A DNA stretch of 38,228 bases from JBFLVU01 sp964589625 (GTDB lineage: Bacteria > Acidobacteriota > UBA4820 > DSQY01): the NCBI GenBank assembly GCA_964589625.1, contig CAZPSH010000026.1:1-38228 (forward strand). Reading direction: 5' to 3'. Positions 24,117 through 31,543 of the stretch are shown piece by piece. The position numbers and the translations under genes were made by a program. Below the pieces are notes generated by a model, which had not been told where the DNA came from, did not search any database, and saw only the letters and a list, made by a program, of their open reading frames with translations. The first letter of the stretch is position 1, and each line of letters starts with the position of its first letter.

Positions 24117-24954
24117 AAAATTAGGGACAGCCACCTATTATTGGGTGCGCTTTACCGGCGCGCCCTTCGGTGGACGATCCGCCGTTTCCGCCCGGTCTAT
24201 CGATCGCTTGGGGCGGCCCACCGGTCGGCAGCGCAGACGCCGCCCCAGCAGAACTTCCATCCGCGCTAGAAACCGGTCGGTTCCCAGGGGACGTCCCCTT
24301 CGCGTGTGATATCGGATCTCCTCGACCTCATGGTTCTCGGACCTGGAAAGCTCTTTTCTCCACTTCTCCGCGTCTGTCCACCTTTGCCAGTGCTTCATCT
24401 CGAGCCAGGGCGGAGCGGCTTCAAAGCCCGCGTGGAACCGAGCGCTGGACCAGGGATACTCCCAGGCCTTCCGGACCAGCGATGCCCTCAGAGGATTTCG
24501 CTCCACGTACGCCAGGGCCTTGTACGCGTGGGGCTCATCCATGGCGTTGGAATAGAAGCGACCCTGCCAGAGGTGGCCCGAACGACCGTGCGCCCGGTTG
24601 ATCTCCTGCGAATACCGCCAATGGGCGCGCCCGATGGCGGACGCGAGGGCCTCCGGCACCTGCGGGACAACGATGAGATGGACGTGGTTCGTCATCAGGC
24701 AATAGCCCAGCAGAACCAACCCCGTCCTTTCCGCGTAGAAGGTGATGAAATCCAGGTACATGCGCCGGTCATCCTCGGTAAAGAAAACGTCCTGTTGGTT
24801 GTTCCCACGCTGTGTCACGTGGTGGGGGATTCCCGGGATGGTGACGCGGGCCATTCTGGACATGACGGCATTGTACAACTCGACGCGCACGAAACAAGCG
24901 GCCCGTAAAATGGGTGACTGTCCCGAATTATTAATAGGTGGCTGTCCCCAATTA
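24117..24954 (-). mobile_element. REP-associated tyrosine transposase element
   Basis: An 838-bp unit contains one transposase gene. The left end (24119-24139) and the right end (24933-24953) are inverted copies of a 21-nt motif, identical at 20 of 21 positions (AATAGGTGGCTGTCCC followed by TAATT or CAATT). A second, less exact copy (24913-24929, GGTGACTGTCCCGAATT) lies in tandem at the right end. I see no target duplication. RAYT enzymes are known to mobilise such short terminal hairpins elsewhere in a genome, and further copies lie at 993 and 37466. Confidence 0.8.
24138..24890 (-). CDS. REP-associated tyrosine transposase (RAYT, TnpA_REP/Y1 family)
   Basis: This 250-residue single-strand DNA transposase belongs to the HUH/Y1 class. 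ARVTIPGIPHHVTQRGNNQQ opens the domain. The HUH pair is in YCLMTNHVHLIVVP, and the probable catalytic Tyr is in ALAYVERNPLRASLV. YNAVMSRMARV gives two possible starts; the upstream ATG is used. A C-terminal extension of about 70 residues, RRGRPLGTDRFLARMEVLLG, is the helix-turn-helix-like tail common in this family. It is intact and may be active. The gene occupies nearly the whole element and is not an operon partner of the flanking genes. Confidence 0.92.
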   Translation of the reverse strand: MRVELYNAVMSRMARVTIPGIPHHVTQRGNNQQDVFFTEDDRRMYLDFITFYAERTGLVLLGYCLMTNHVHLIVVPQVPEALASAIGRAHWRYSQEINRAHGRSGHLWQGRFYSNAMDEPHAYKALAYVERNPLRASLVRKAWEYPWSSARFHAGFEAAPPWLEMKHWQRWTDAEKWRKELSRSENHEVEEIRYHTRRGRPLGTDRFLARMEVLLGRRLRCRPVGRPKRSIDRAETADRPPKGAPVKRTQ

Positions 24955-24999
24955 AGCGGGGCCGCCCCGTGCTACACTCGCGGTTCGGAGGCCGGTCGG

Positions 25000-26880
25000 G
25001 TGAGGGTTTCTTTGGCGGGGGTCAGGAGGAGGTACGGGGAGCGAGAGGTCCTCAAGGGCGTGGACTGGCAGATCCACGACGGCGAGCGATGGGCCCTCGT
25101 GGGGCCCAACGGATCGGGGAAGACGACCCTCCTGAAGATCCTCGCGGCGAAGGAAGACCACGACGACGGCGAGGTGGCCCGCGCCCGGGACCTCCGCATC
25201 GCCACGGTGCCCCAGGATGACCTGGCGGCCGTGACCCTCTCCGCCCGCCAGTACCTCCTCAAGGCCTTCTCGGACGTGATCTCGCGGGAGCGCGAACTCC
25301 AGGCCCTTCACGGCAAGATGGCCGAGGGGGACGCCTCCCAGGAAACCCTCGACGCCGCCGCCCATCTCCAGGAGTGGCTCCACCACCACGGGGGCTACAC
25401 CTACGAGACGGACCTGGAGCGCACCCTCCTGGGCTTGGGTTTTTCTCTCGAGGACGCGGACCGCCCGTGCCGGTCCTTCTCGGGCGGGGAGCAGATGCGC
25501 CTCAAACTGGGGCGAGCGCTCCTGGATCCCGCCAACCTTCTCCTTCTGGACGAGCCGGGAAATCACCTGGACGACCGCCAGAGGGCCTGGCTGGGAGACT
25601 TCTTGCAGACAAGCCCGCGGGCCTTCGTCGTCGTCAGCCACGATCCGGAGATCCTGGAGGGCGCCGTGGACCACGTGGCGCTCCTGTCGGACGGACGCCT
25701 CTACACCTTCCGCGGGGACTTCGCCTCCTTCGAGGTCCAGTTCGAGGAGATGCAGAAGACGCGGGAGAGGGCCTACGAGCAGCAGCAGGCCTTCATCGAG
25801 AGGACCCAGGAGTTCATCCGAAGGTACAAGGCGGGCCAGCGCTCCAAGCAGGCGAGGGGCCGGCAGAAGGTCCTCTCGCGCCTGGAGCGCGTGGAGGCGC
25901 CCCTGCGGGGACCCCAGGGATTCCGGCTCGACCTCCGCTTCGAGGAGATCCCGGGAGAGGACGTCCTGGCCGTGGAGGGCCTCGCCCTCGACGTGGGGGG
26001 ACGGACGGTTCGCGCGCCCAAGCTCCTGCTCAAGCGGGGCCAGAAGGTGGCGCTGGTGGGGCCCAACGGCTCCGGGAAGACCACCCTCATCCGGGCCCTG
26101 GTGGGCGACGCCGAGGCCGCCGCCGGTTCCATCCGGTGGGGCACCAACGTGAGGCTCGCCCACTACGACCAGCACCAGCAGCGCCTTCCCCTGGGCGGCA
26201 CGCTCTTTGAGGCCGTCGGCGGACTTCTCCAGACCCTCAACCGGGAACTCATCCTCACCTACCTGGGGGCCTTCGGTTTTGGAGGAAGCCGCGCGGAGCA
26301 GGGCGTCGGAAGCCTCTCGGGAGGGGAAAGGGCGCGCCTTCACCTCCTGGCCGTGCTCCTGGCCAAGGCCAACGTCCTCTTCCTCGACGAACCCACGAAC
26401 CACCTGGACCAGACCGCGAAGGAGGTCCTCCGAGACGCCCTCCTCCGGTTCAAGGGAACGCTCGTCCTGGTCAGCCACGAGGAGGACTTCCTCACGAGCA
26501 TCACGGGCCACACCTGGGCCGTGGGTCCGGAGGCGATCCGCAGCGCCGCGGGGTACGCGCCCGAACTGGCGGAGCCCGAGGAGGCGCCGGAGCCCACCGG
26601 CTCCCCCGCGAAGGCCGCGCCGAAACCGGCGGAGCGAAAGACCGCGGGACTGTCCAAGAACGAGCGCTTCCGCCTGGAGCGCCGCCTGAAGGAGGCGGAG
26701 AGCCGGATGGCCGCCCTCCACGCCGAGCGGACCGAGATGGAGAGGCGCTTCATGGACCCAGAGGCCGTCTTCACCGATGACTGGCACGCCTTGAACCGGC
26801 GCTTCGAGGCCCTGAAGACCGAGATCGCCTCCGCCGAGGAGGAATGGCTCGACGTGACGACGAGGCTGGAACAGGAATGA
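25000..26880 (+). CDS. ABC-F family ATPase (Uup/EttA-like)
   Basis: The protein has 626 residues. GTG start 25000 has CGGAGG 8 nt upstream; no good earlier start exists because upstream lies transposon end. Two ABC cassettes carry Walker A GPNGSGKTT twice and signatures SGGEQMRLKLG and SGGERARLHLL. Walker B is LLLLDEPGNHLD in the first cassette, with Gly in place of the usual Thr, and LFLDEPTNHLD in the second. A charged linker (about residues 250-310) and a C-terminal coiled coil (LSKNERFRLERRLKEAESRM) match Uup-type proteins. There are no membrane spans, so it acts on ribosomes or nucleic acid rather than in transport. It overlaps the next gene by 4 bp. Confidence 0.92.
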   Translation: MRVSLAGVRRRYGEREVLKGVDWQIHDGERWALVGPNGSGKTTLLKILAAKEDHDDGEVARARDLRIATVPQDDLAAVTLSARQYLLKAFSDVISRERELQALHGKMAEGDASQETLDAAAHLQEWLHHHGGYTYETDLERTLLGLGFSLEDADRPCRSFSGGEQMRLKLGRALLDPANLLLLDEPGNHLDDRQRAWLGDFLQTSPRAFVVVSHDPEILEGAVDHVALLSDGRLYTFRGDFASFEVQFEEMQKTRERAYEQQQAFIERTQEFIRRYKAGQRSKQARGRQKVLSRLERVEAPLRGPQGFRLDLRFEEIPGEDVLAVEGLALDVGGRTVRAPKLLLKRGQKVALVGPNGSGKTTLIRALVGDAEAAAGSIRWGTNVRLAHYDQHQQRLPLGGTLFEAVGGLLQTLNRELILTYLGAFGFGGSRAEQGVGSLSGGERARLHLLAVLLAKANVLFLDEPTNHLDQTAKEVLRDALLRFKGTLVLVSHEEDFLTSITGHTWAVGPEAIRSAAGYAPELAEPEEAPEPTGSPAKAAPKPAERKTAGLSKNERFRLERRLKEAESRMAALHAERTEMERRFMDPEAVFTDDWHALNRRFEALKTEIASAEEEWLDVTTRLEQE

Positions 26881-28445
26881 GCGGCCCCCACAATGGCCCC
26901 CTCGGCGGCGCGGCTGAATCCCCTACTCCGGGGGGGGCGACGACGGCGGGCGGGACCGTGAAGCACCGGCCGCCCTTCTGGGTGTTCACGCTCTACTTCT
27001 CCGAGGGCTTCCCCTACAGCATGGTCCACCAGTTCTCCACGGTCTTCTTCAAAGACCACGGGGCGAGCCTCGAAGCGGTGGGGCTCACATCCCTGTACCG
27101 CCTGCCCTGGATCCTCAAATTCGCCTGGGCGCCCCTGGCCGACGCCTTCTCCACCAAGCGCCGGTGGATCCTCGCGGCCCAGTGCCTCCTCCTGGGGGCC
27201 GCCCTGGCCATGGCCGCGGGTTCGGCCCTCCCCCGCCCCCTGGAGGCCGTGGCCGCCCTGTTCCTCGCGGCGGCCCTCCTGGCGGCCACCCAGGACATCG
27301 CCGTGGACGGCTTCTACCTGGAGGCCCTGGACCGGACGCGCCAGGCGGCCTACGTGGGATACCAGTCCATGTCCTACCGCCTGGCCATGATCGCCGGCGG
27401 AGGCGGGGTCATCTGGTTCTCGGGGAAGTTCGGCTGGGGGCCCGCCTTCCTTTTGGCCTCGGGCATCATCGCCTTCGTCTTCGTCTTCCACTCCTCCTTC
27501 CTCCCCCGGACGGAGTCTCCCAAGCGCCCCGGGGCCGAACTGCTGTCCTACCTCTTCCGGCCCGCCCGCTTGGGGCTCCTGGCCGCCGCCGCCGCCGGCC
27601 TGCCCGGCCTCGTGTGGCTGTGGAACCGCTGGGGGCGCGAGGTGCTCTCCCCCCACCTGCCGAACCTCAGCATTCCGGCCTGGATCGCCCTGGCCTTCCT
27701 CGCGGCCATGGTCCTTCTGCTCGTCTTCCTTAGGCCCCTCAAACGCCGGATGGAGGGATCCGACTCTCTCTACGCGCGAGCCTTCGTGGACTACCTGGAC
27801 CAGAGGCGAATCGGGGTGATCCTCGCGTTCTTGTGCACGTACCGAACGGGGGAGTCCTTCCTCCTGGCCATGGTCTATCCCCTCCTCAAGGACATGGGAC
27901 TGGCGCGGGACCAGTACGGCCTCATCTACGGGACCTTCGGGGTCGCGGCCTCCATCACGGGCGGGATCCTGGGCGGCCACCTCATCGGCAAGTTCGGCCT
28001 CAAGAAGGTGATCTGGCCCTTCGTGCTGGCCCAGAACGTTCCCAACCTCCTCTACGCCGCCCTCGCCGTGTGGTACGGCCCCCTCGCGGGCCACCCCGAG
28101 CGGGGCGCCGCCGACCCCCTCGTCGTCGCCCCCTTCGTCGTCCTGGAGGCCTTCGGAGCGGGTCTCGGCACGGCGGTCTTCATGGTCTTCATCATGAGGA
28201 CCTGCAAGGCCTCTTACAAGTCCGCCCACATGAGCATCGCCACCAGCATCATGAACGTCTCGACGACGTTGGCCGGCGTGCTCTCGGGCTTCCTGGCCCA
28301 CTGGCTTGGGTGGCCCCTCTTCTTCGCGCTAACTTTCCTGGCCACCGTCCCGAGCATGGCCATGATCCCGTTCCTGCCCCACCTGGGCCGGGAAGCGGCG
28401 TCCAGTGGTCCTCGCCTTGAGGGGCACGGCACACGGCCCCCGTGA
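26877..28445 (+). CDS. AmpG-like MFS transporter
   Basis: The protein has 522 residues. The ATG at 26877 overlaps the ABC-F stop (ATGA). A flexible 25-residue N-terminus precedes the first span. PFWVFTLYFSEGFPYSM and LYRLPWILKFAWAPLADAF match the AmpG/PAT group of the major facilitator superfamily, as do ATQDIAVDGF and YVGYQSMSYRLAMI. About 12 to 14 spans are visible. AmpG imports anhydromuropeptides released by lytic transglycosylases; the genome encodes at least two such enzymes nearby, which would suit that function, but the substrate is inferred. The last 197 bp overlap the antisense methionine-sulfoxide reductase. Confidence 0.85.
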   Translation: MSGPHNGPLGGAAESPTPGGATTAGGTVKHRPPFWVFTLYFSEGFPYSMVHQFSTVFFKDHGASLEAVGLTSLYRLPWILKFAWAPLADAFSTKRRWILAAQCLLLGAALAMAAGSALPRPLEAVAALFLAAALLAATQDIAVDGFYLEALDRTRQAAYVGYQSMSYRLAMIAGGGGVIWFSGKFGWGPAFLLASGIIAFVFVFHSSFLPRTESPKRPGAELLSYLFRPARLGLLAAAAAGLPGLVWLWNRWGREVLSPHLPNLSIPAWIALAFLAAMVLLLVFLRPLKRRMEGSDSLYARAFVDYLDQRRIGVILAFLCTYRTGESFLLAMVYPLLKDMGLARDQYGLIYGTFGVAASITGGILGGHLIGKFGLKKVIWPFVLAQNVPNLLYAALAVWYGPLAGHPERGAADPLVVAPFVVLEAFGAGLGTAVFMVFIMRTCKASYKSAHMSIATSIMNVSTTLAGVLSGFLAHWLGWPLFFALTFLATVPSMAMIPFLPHLGREAASSGPRLEGHGTRPP

Positions 28446-28908
28446 GGCCGGCGGCGGCGAGGACCCGGGCCAATCCCTCCGCGTCCCCGGCCCCGAAGGA
28501 ATCCAAGTCCCGGCTGTCCAGGTCCAACACCCCCCAGCACCGGCCGTCGGCGCCGAAGCACGGGACGACGACCTCCGATCGGTTCTCGGGATCGCAGACG
28601 ATGTGCCGGTCTCCGAGGGCGTGCACGTCCGCGACGATCTGCGGCCGGCCATCCTTGAGCGCCTTCCCGCACACGCCGTGGAGACCGATGGGAGAGCACG
28701 CCGGCTTGGGCCGGCAGACTTCCAGGATCATGGAATCCCCTTTCGGTCCAAGGAGATAGAAGCCGAGCCAGGCCACGCCGTCGGTGGAAAGACCCGCCCA
28801 CAGGAGCTCCGTGAGCCCCCGCATGGCCTCTTTCCGTCCATGCCAGCCCGGCGCCAGCCTCGCGGCCTCCCGGGCCAGGTCCTCGTAGCGCTTGCGGCGG
28901 TCCCGCAT
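28249..28908 (-). CDS. Free methionine-(R)-sulfoxide reductase-like GAF protein
   Basis: The open frame is 219 residues. The GAF core at about residues 10-160 matches fRMsr (YebR/MsrC) enzymes, with VAWLGFYLLGPKGDSMILEV, PIGLHGVCGKALKDGRPQIV, ADVHALGDRHIVCDPENRSE and CWGVLDLDSRDLDSF. Three Cys (71, 80 and 105) stand at nearly the spacing of the E. coli catalytic set, so it likely reduces free Met-R-sulfoxide. Family members are about 160 residues; the last 60 here are unlike the family and lie entirely antisense to the transporter gene. A readable frame with no earlier stop is the only reason the end is placed at 28249. Its ATG at 28908 lies next to a promoter on the other strand. Confidence 0.83.
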   Translation of the reverse strand: MRDRRKRYEDLAREAARLAPGWHGRKEAMRGLTELLWAGLSTDGVAWLGFYLLGPKGDSMILEVCRPKPACSPIGLHGVCGKALKDGRPQIVADVHALGDRHIVCDPENRSEVVVPCFGADGRCWGVLDLDSRDLDSFGAGDAEGLARVLAAAGLTGAVCRAPQGEDHWTPLPGPGGAGTGSWPCSGRWPGKLARRRGATQASGPGSPRARRPTSSRRS

Positions 28909-28910
28909 GC

Positions 28911-28939
28911 TTGACCCCTTGCGGGGATCTGTTTATCAT
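28911..28939 (+). promoter_or_regulatory. Promoter of the first ompA-like gene
   Basis: TTGACC (28911-28916) and TATCAT (28934-28939) are separated by 17 nt. The predicted start near 28946 leaves a leader of about 115 nt. It lies directly upstream of the divergent methionine-sulfoxide reductase start. Confidence 0.65.
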
Positions 28940-29061
28940 GATTCCGAGATTCCGGGCAGGCCTTCCCCCACTTGAGCCGGAAGGCTTCGCGTCCGGGGCC
29001 GTTAGACGGAAGTGGAAGACGGGTAGAGGAATCGGACGAATCGGTCCAGGAGGGCAGTGAA

Positions 29062-30174
29062 ATGAAAAGACAATGGGCGGTGTCCCTCGCGGTGCTGGCG
29101 CTCCTCGCCCTGCCGGCCTCCGCGCAGGTGATCGACGGCGACTGGGAGATCAGCCCCATGGTGGGCTACAGCTTCCCCGGCGCCGAGCTCAAGAACGGCT
29201 TCGAGGGTTCCCTCGGCCTCGGGTACCACTTCACCAAGCAGTGGGGCCTCGAACTCCAGACGGCCTACGCCGACAGCAAGGTCCTCGACCTGAACCGCGA
29301 CATGTCCACGCTCCGCCTGTCGGCCCTCTTCAACTTCCTGCCGGACCACAAGACCGTGCCCTACGTGAAGTTCGGACTCGGCGGCACGGCCATGGATCCG
29401 GACGGCTTCGGCGACGTCTTTGACGGCGACAAGTCCGTCCACCTCGGAGGAGGCCTCCGGCGCTTCCTCTCTCCCCGGGTGGCCCTCCGCATGGAGGCCC
29501 TGGCGTCCTACACCTACGACGCCAAGTACGGCAACACCCACGCCTACGAGCTTGAGCGCATCCGCGGGTCCATCCCCTGGCCCCTGCCTCCCCGCCCCGC
29601 CCTGTACCAGTGGAACACGCTATACCCCGTCAAGGACTCCTTCATGAGCTACGAGGTCCTCGTGGGCCTCTCCTTCTTCCCCAAGAAGCGCCCCCTGCCT
29701 CCGCCTCCTCCGGCTCCGGCGCCCGCGCCCGCCCCGGCGCCCCAGCCCGTCGCGCCCCCGCCGCCGCCTCCACCCCCGCCGTCCGCCAAACTGGCGCCGG
29801 CCATGATCACCGTTTCCTTGAGCGAGGTCATCTCCCACTTCAAGGTGGACAAGTGGGACCTCCCGACCGACGGGGTGTCCCTCCTCGACGGCGTGGTGGC
29901 GCGGTTGAACGAATACCCTGCCCTCCAGGTGAACATCACGGGCCACACGGACGCGGACGGTCCCCGGAGCTGGAACGACACCCTGAGCCTGCGCAGGGCC
30001 GAGTCCGTGAAAAAGTACCTCGTGAGCCACGGGATCTCCGAGTCCCGCGTCCTGAGCACTCTGGGCAAGGCCGACACCGAGCCCCTGGCGGACAACTCCA
30101 CGAAGGAAGGCAAGTCCAAGAACCGCCGGGCCGAAGTGAAATCCGTATCCCCCATCCAGGTTCCCGTGAAGTAA
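29062..30174 (+). CDS. OmpA-family outer-membrane protein 1
   Basis: The protein has 370 residues. The ATG at 29062 is preceded by CAGGAGGG, and the signal peptide MKRQWAVSLAVLALLALPA with ASA-Q cleavage follows. A beta-barrel of about 190 residues (ISPMVGYSFPGAELKNGF) leads to a proline/alanine linker (PPPPPAPAPAPAP) and then the OmpA C-terminal peptidoglycan-binding domain. That domain has ITGHTDADGPRSWNDTLSLR and ESVKKYLVSHGISESRVL. The Asp in GHTD and the Arg 15 residues later, the pair that holds diaminopimelate, are both present. The final residues are VPVK, shared with the paralogue at 30384. It has its own promoter and terminator, so it is likely monocistronic. It anchors the outer membrane to the wall. 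Confidence 0.93.
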   Translation: MKRQWAVSLAVLALLALPASAQVIDGDWEISPMVGYSFPGAELKNGFEGSLGLGYHFTKQWGLELQTAYADSKVLDLNRDMSTLRLSALFNFLPDHKTVPYVKFGLGGTAMDPDGFGDVFDGDKSVHLGGGLRRFLSPRVALRMEALASYTYDAKYGNTHAYELERIRGSIPWPLPPRPALYQWNTLYPVKDSFMSYEVLVGLSFFPKKRPLPPPPPAPAPAPAPAPQPVAPPPPPPPPPSAKLAPAMITVSLSEVISHFKVDKWDLPTDGVSLLDGVVARLNEYPALQVNITGHTDADGPRSWNDTLSLRRAESVKKYLVSHGISESRVLSTLGKADTEPLADNSTKEGKSKNRRAEVKSVSPIQVPVK

Positions 30175-30199
30175 GACTCTCTGCTTGACGAATGTCCGA

Positions 30200-30231
30200 G
30201 GGGGACGGCCTTGCCGTCCCCCTTCCCTTTT
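30200..30231 (+). terminator. Intrinsic terminator of OmpA 1
   Basis: GGGGGACGGC (30200-30209) pairs perfectly with GCCGTCCCCC (30213-30222) around CTT and is followed by TTCCCTTTT. Confidence 0.88.
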
Positions 30232-30383
30232 GGGAATTCCACTCGGCCCGGGCCCGTTGGAGCACATGGCCCTGCCGCCGCCGAACCGGGCGGGATCTGG
30301 GGGGGCTTGTGGCAACCGGAGAATGCCTTTCTATGTTGGGCTTAGAAAAACAAACGCTTCCGAAAGGGAAGGAGGGACAATCG

Positions 30384-31433
30384 ATGGCGAAACGGATTGG
30401 ATGGGTGGCCCTTTTCCTGGCCGTCCTGGCCTTGCCGGCCCTGGCCCAGGCGGAAAAGGGCATGTGGGAATTCTCCCCGATGATTGGGTACTCGGGCCAC
30501 GGCAACGAGATCTCGAGCGGCTTGATGGGCGCGTTCTCGGCCGGGTACAACTTCACCGACGCCTGGGGCCTGGAGTTCCAGCTCGGATACGGGGACGCGG
30601 AGTTCGACGACCGGAACTACGACGCGCAGAGCGTCCGGTTCTCGGCGCTCCGTTCCTTCCGCACGGACAAGTTCTGGGAACCCTACCTCAAGATGGGCTT
30701 GGGCTTCGTGGCCTACCGGTCGGACTCCTTCGCCGACGCCTTCGAGGGGGACAAGCAGGCGCACCTTGGATTCGGACTGCGCTACCACATCAGCCCCCGG
30801 GTCGCCTTCCGCGTGGAGGCCCTCGCCAAGTATTGCTTCGACACGGAGTATCCCAACGAGCATGGGAAGGTGGTCATGGGCGGAAGTTCCATGCGGATTC
30901 CGAAGGTGGGAGGCGCTTACTGGAACGCCGAACTCCTGGGCGGGCTCAGCTTCTTGAAGCGCAAGCCGGCGCCGCCGCCTCCGCCACCTCCACCGCCGCC
31001 TCCACCGCCACCTCCGCCACCTCCGCCGCCTCCGCCGCCCCCGCCTCCGCCTCCGCCCCAGATGATCAAGATCACGCTGGACGAGTCGGTGCTCCATTTC
31101 GCGCTCAACAAGTGGGCGATTCCGAAGGACGGCGAGCCCGTGCTCGACGGCGTGGTGGCCAAGCTCAACCAGTACAACGCCATGGACATCAACATCGTGG
31201 GCCACACGTGCAGCCTCGGCTCCGATTCCTGGAACGCCACCCTCAGCGCCAACCGCGCCGAGTCGGTGAAGAACTACCTGGTCTCCAAGGGCCTCGCCGA
31301 GTCCCGCATCGCCAAGGTCAACGGCGTGGGCCCGAAGGAGCCCATCGCGGACAACAAGACCAAGGAGGGACGCTCCAAAAACCGCCGGGTGGAGATCTCC
31401 GCCGTGGCGCCCGTGGAGGTCCCGGTTAAGTAA
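30384..31433 (+). CDS. OmpA-family outer-membrane protein 2 with long polyproline linker
   Basis: The protein has 349 residues. Start 30384 has GGAGGGAC upstream and gives the signal peptide AKRIGWVALFLAVLALPA then LAQA. The barrel (FSPMIGYSGHGNEISSGL) resembles OmpA 1. The linker is a run of 29 consecutive prolines (codons at 30972-31058). The OmpA C-terminal domain follows, with LSANRAESVKNYLVSKGLAE and the final VPVK. The diaminopimelate-contact Asp is replaced: the motif is GHTCSLG instead of GHTDADG, while the Arg 15 residues later remains. Wall binding may therefore be altered. The proline run should depend on EF-P to be translated. A duplicate gene is the likely origin. Confidence 0.92.
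   Translation: MAKRIGWVALFLAVLALPALAQAEKGMWEFSPMIGYSGHGNEISSGLMGAFSAGYNFTDAWGLEFQLGYGDAEFDDRNYDAQSVRFSALRSFRTDKFWEPYLKMGLGFVAYRSDSFADAFEGDKQAHLGFGLRYHISPRVAFRVEALAKYCFDTEYPNEHGKVVMGGSSMRIPKVGGAYWNAELLGGLSFLKRKPAPPPPPPPPPPPPPPPPPPPPPPPPPPPPPQMIKITLDESVLHFALNKWAIPKDGEPVLDGVVAKLNQYNAMDINIVGHTCSLGSDSWNATLSANRAESVKNYLVSKGLAESRIAKVNGVGPKEPIADNKTKEGRSKNRRVEISAVAPVEVPVK
30972..31058 (+). repeat. CCN codon repeat coding for 29 prolines
   Basis: Tandem CCG, CCT, CCA and CCC codons without interruption make the linker of OmpA 2. Trinucleotide tracts of this kind can change length in whole codons, so linker length may vary among relatives. Confidence 0.9.
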
Positions 31434-31457
31434 GGTTTCCCAACGTCTGCCCCTTTG

Positions 31458-31483
31458 GGGGCGGGCTTCGGCCCGCCCCTTTT
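31458..31483 (+). terminator. Intrinsic terminator of OmpA 2
   Basis: GGGGCGGGC (31458-31466) pairs perfectly with GCCCGCCCC (31471-31479) around the TTCG tetraloop and is followed by TTTTG. Confidence 0.92.
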
Positions 31484-31543
31484 GCATTGAGACGCGCGGC
31501 CGGCCCGATCCGGCGTTCCTCCCGCCCGTGCTATCCTTGGGCC

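Noticed and set aside
24742..24999. N-terminal extension of the ABC-F frame into the transposon
   Set aside because: The extension is the antisense of the transposase gene; homology begins at 25000 where a ribosome site is present.
31487..31543. TTG at 31487 as start of the cyclase gene
   Set aside because: It lies within a few bases of the previous terminator and has no ribosome site.
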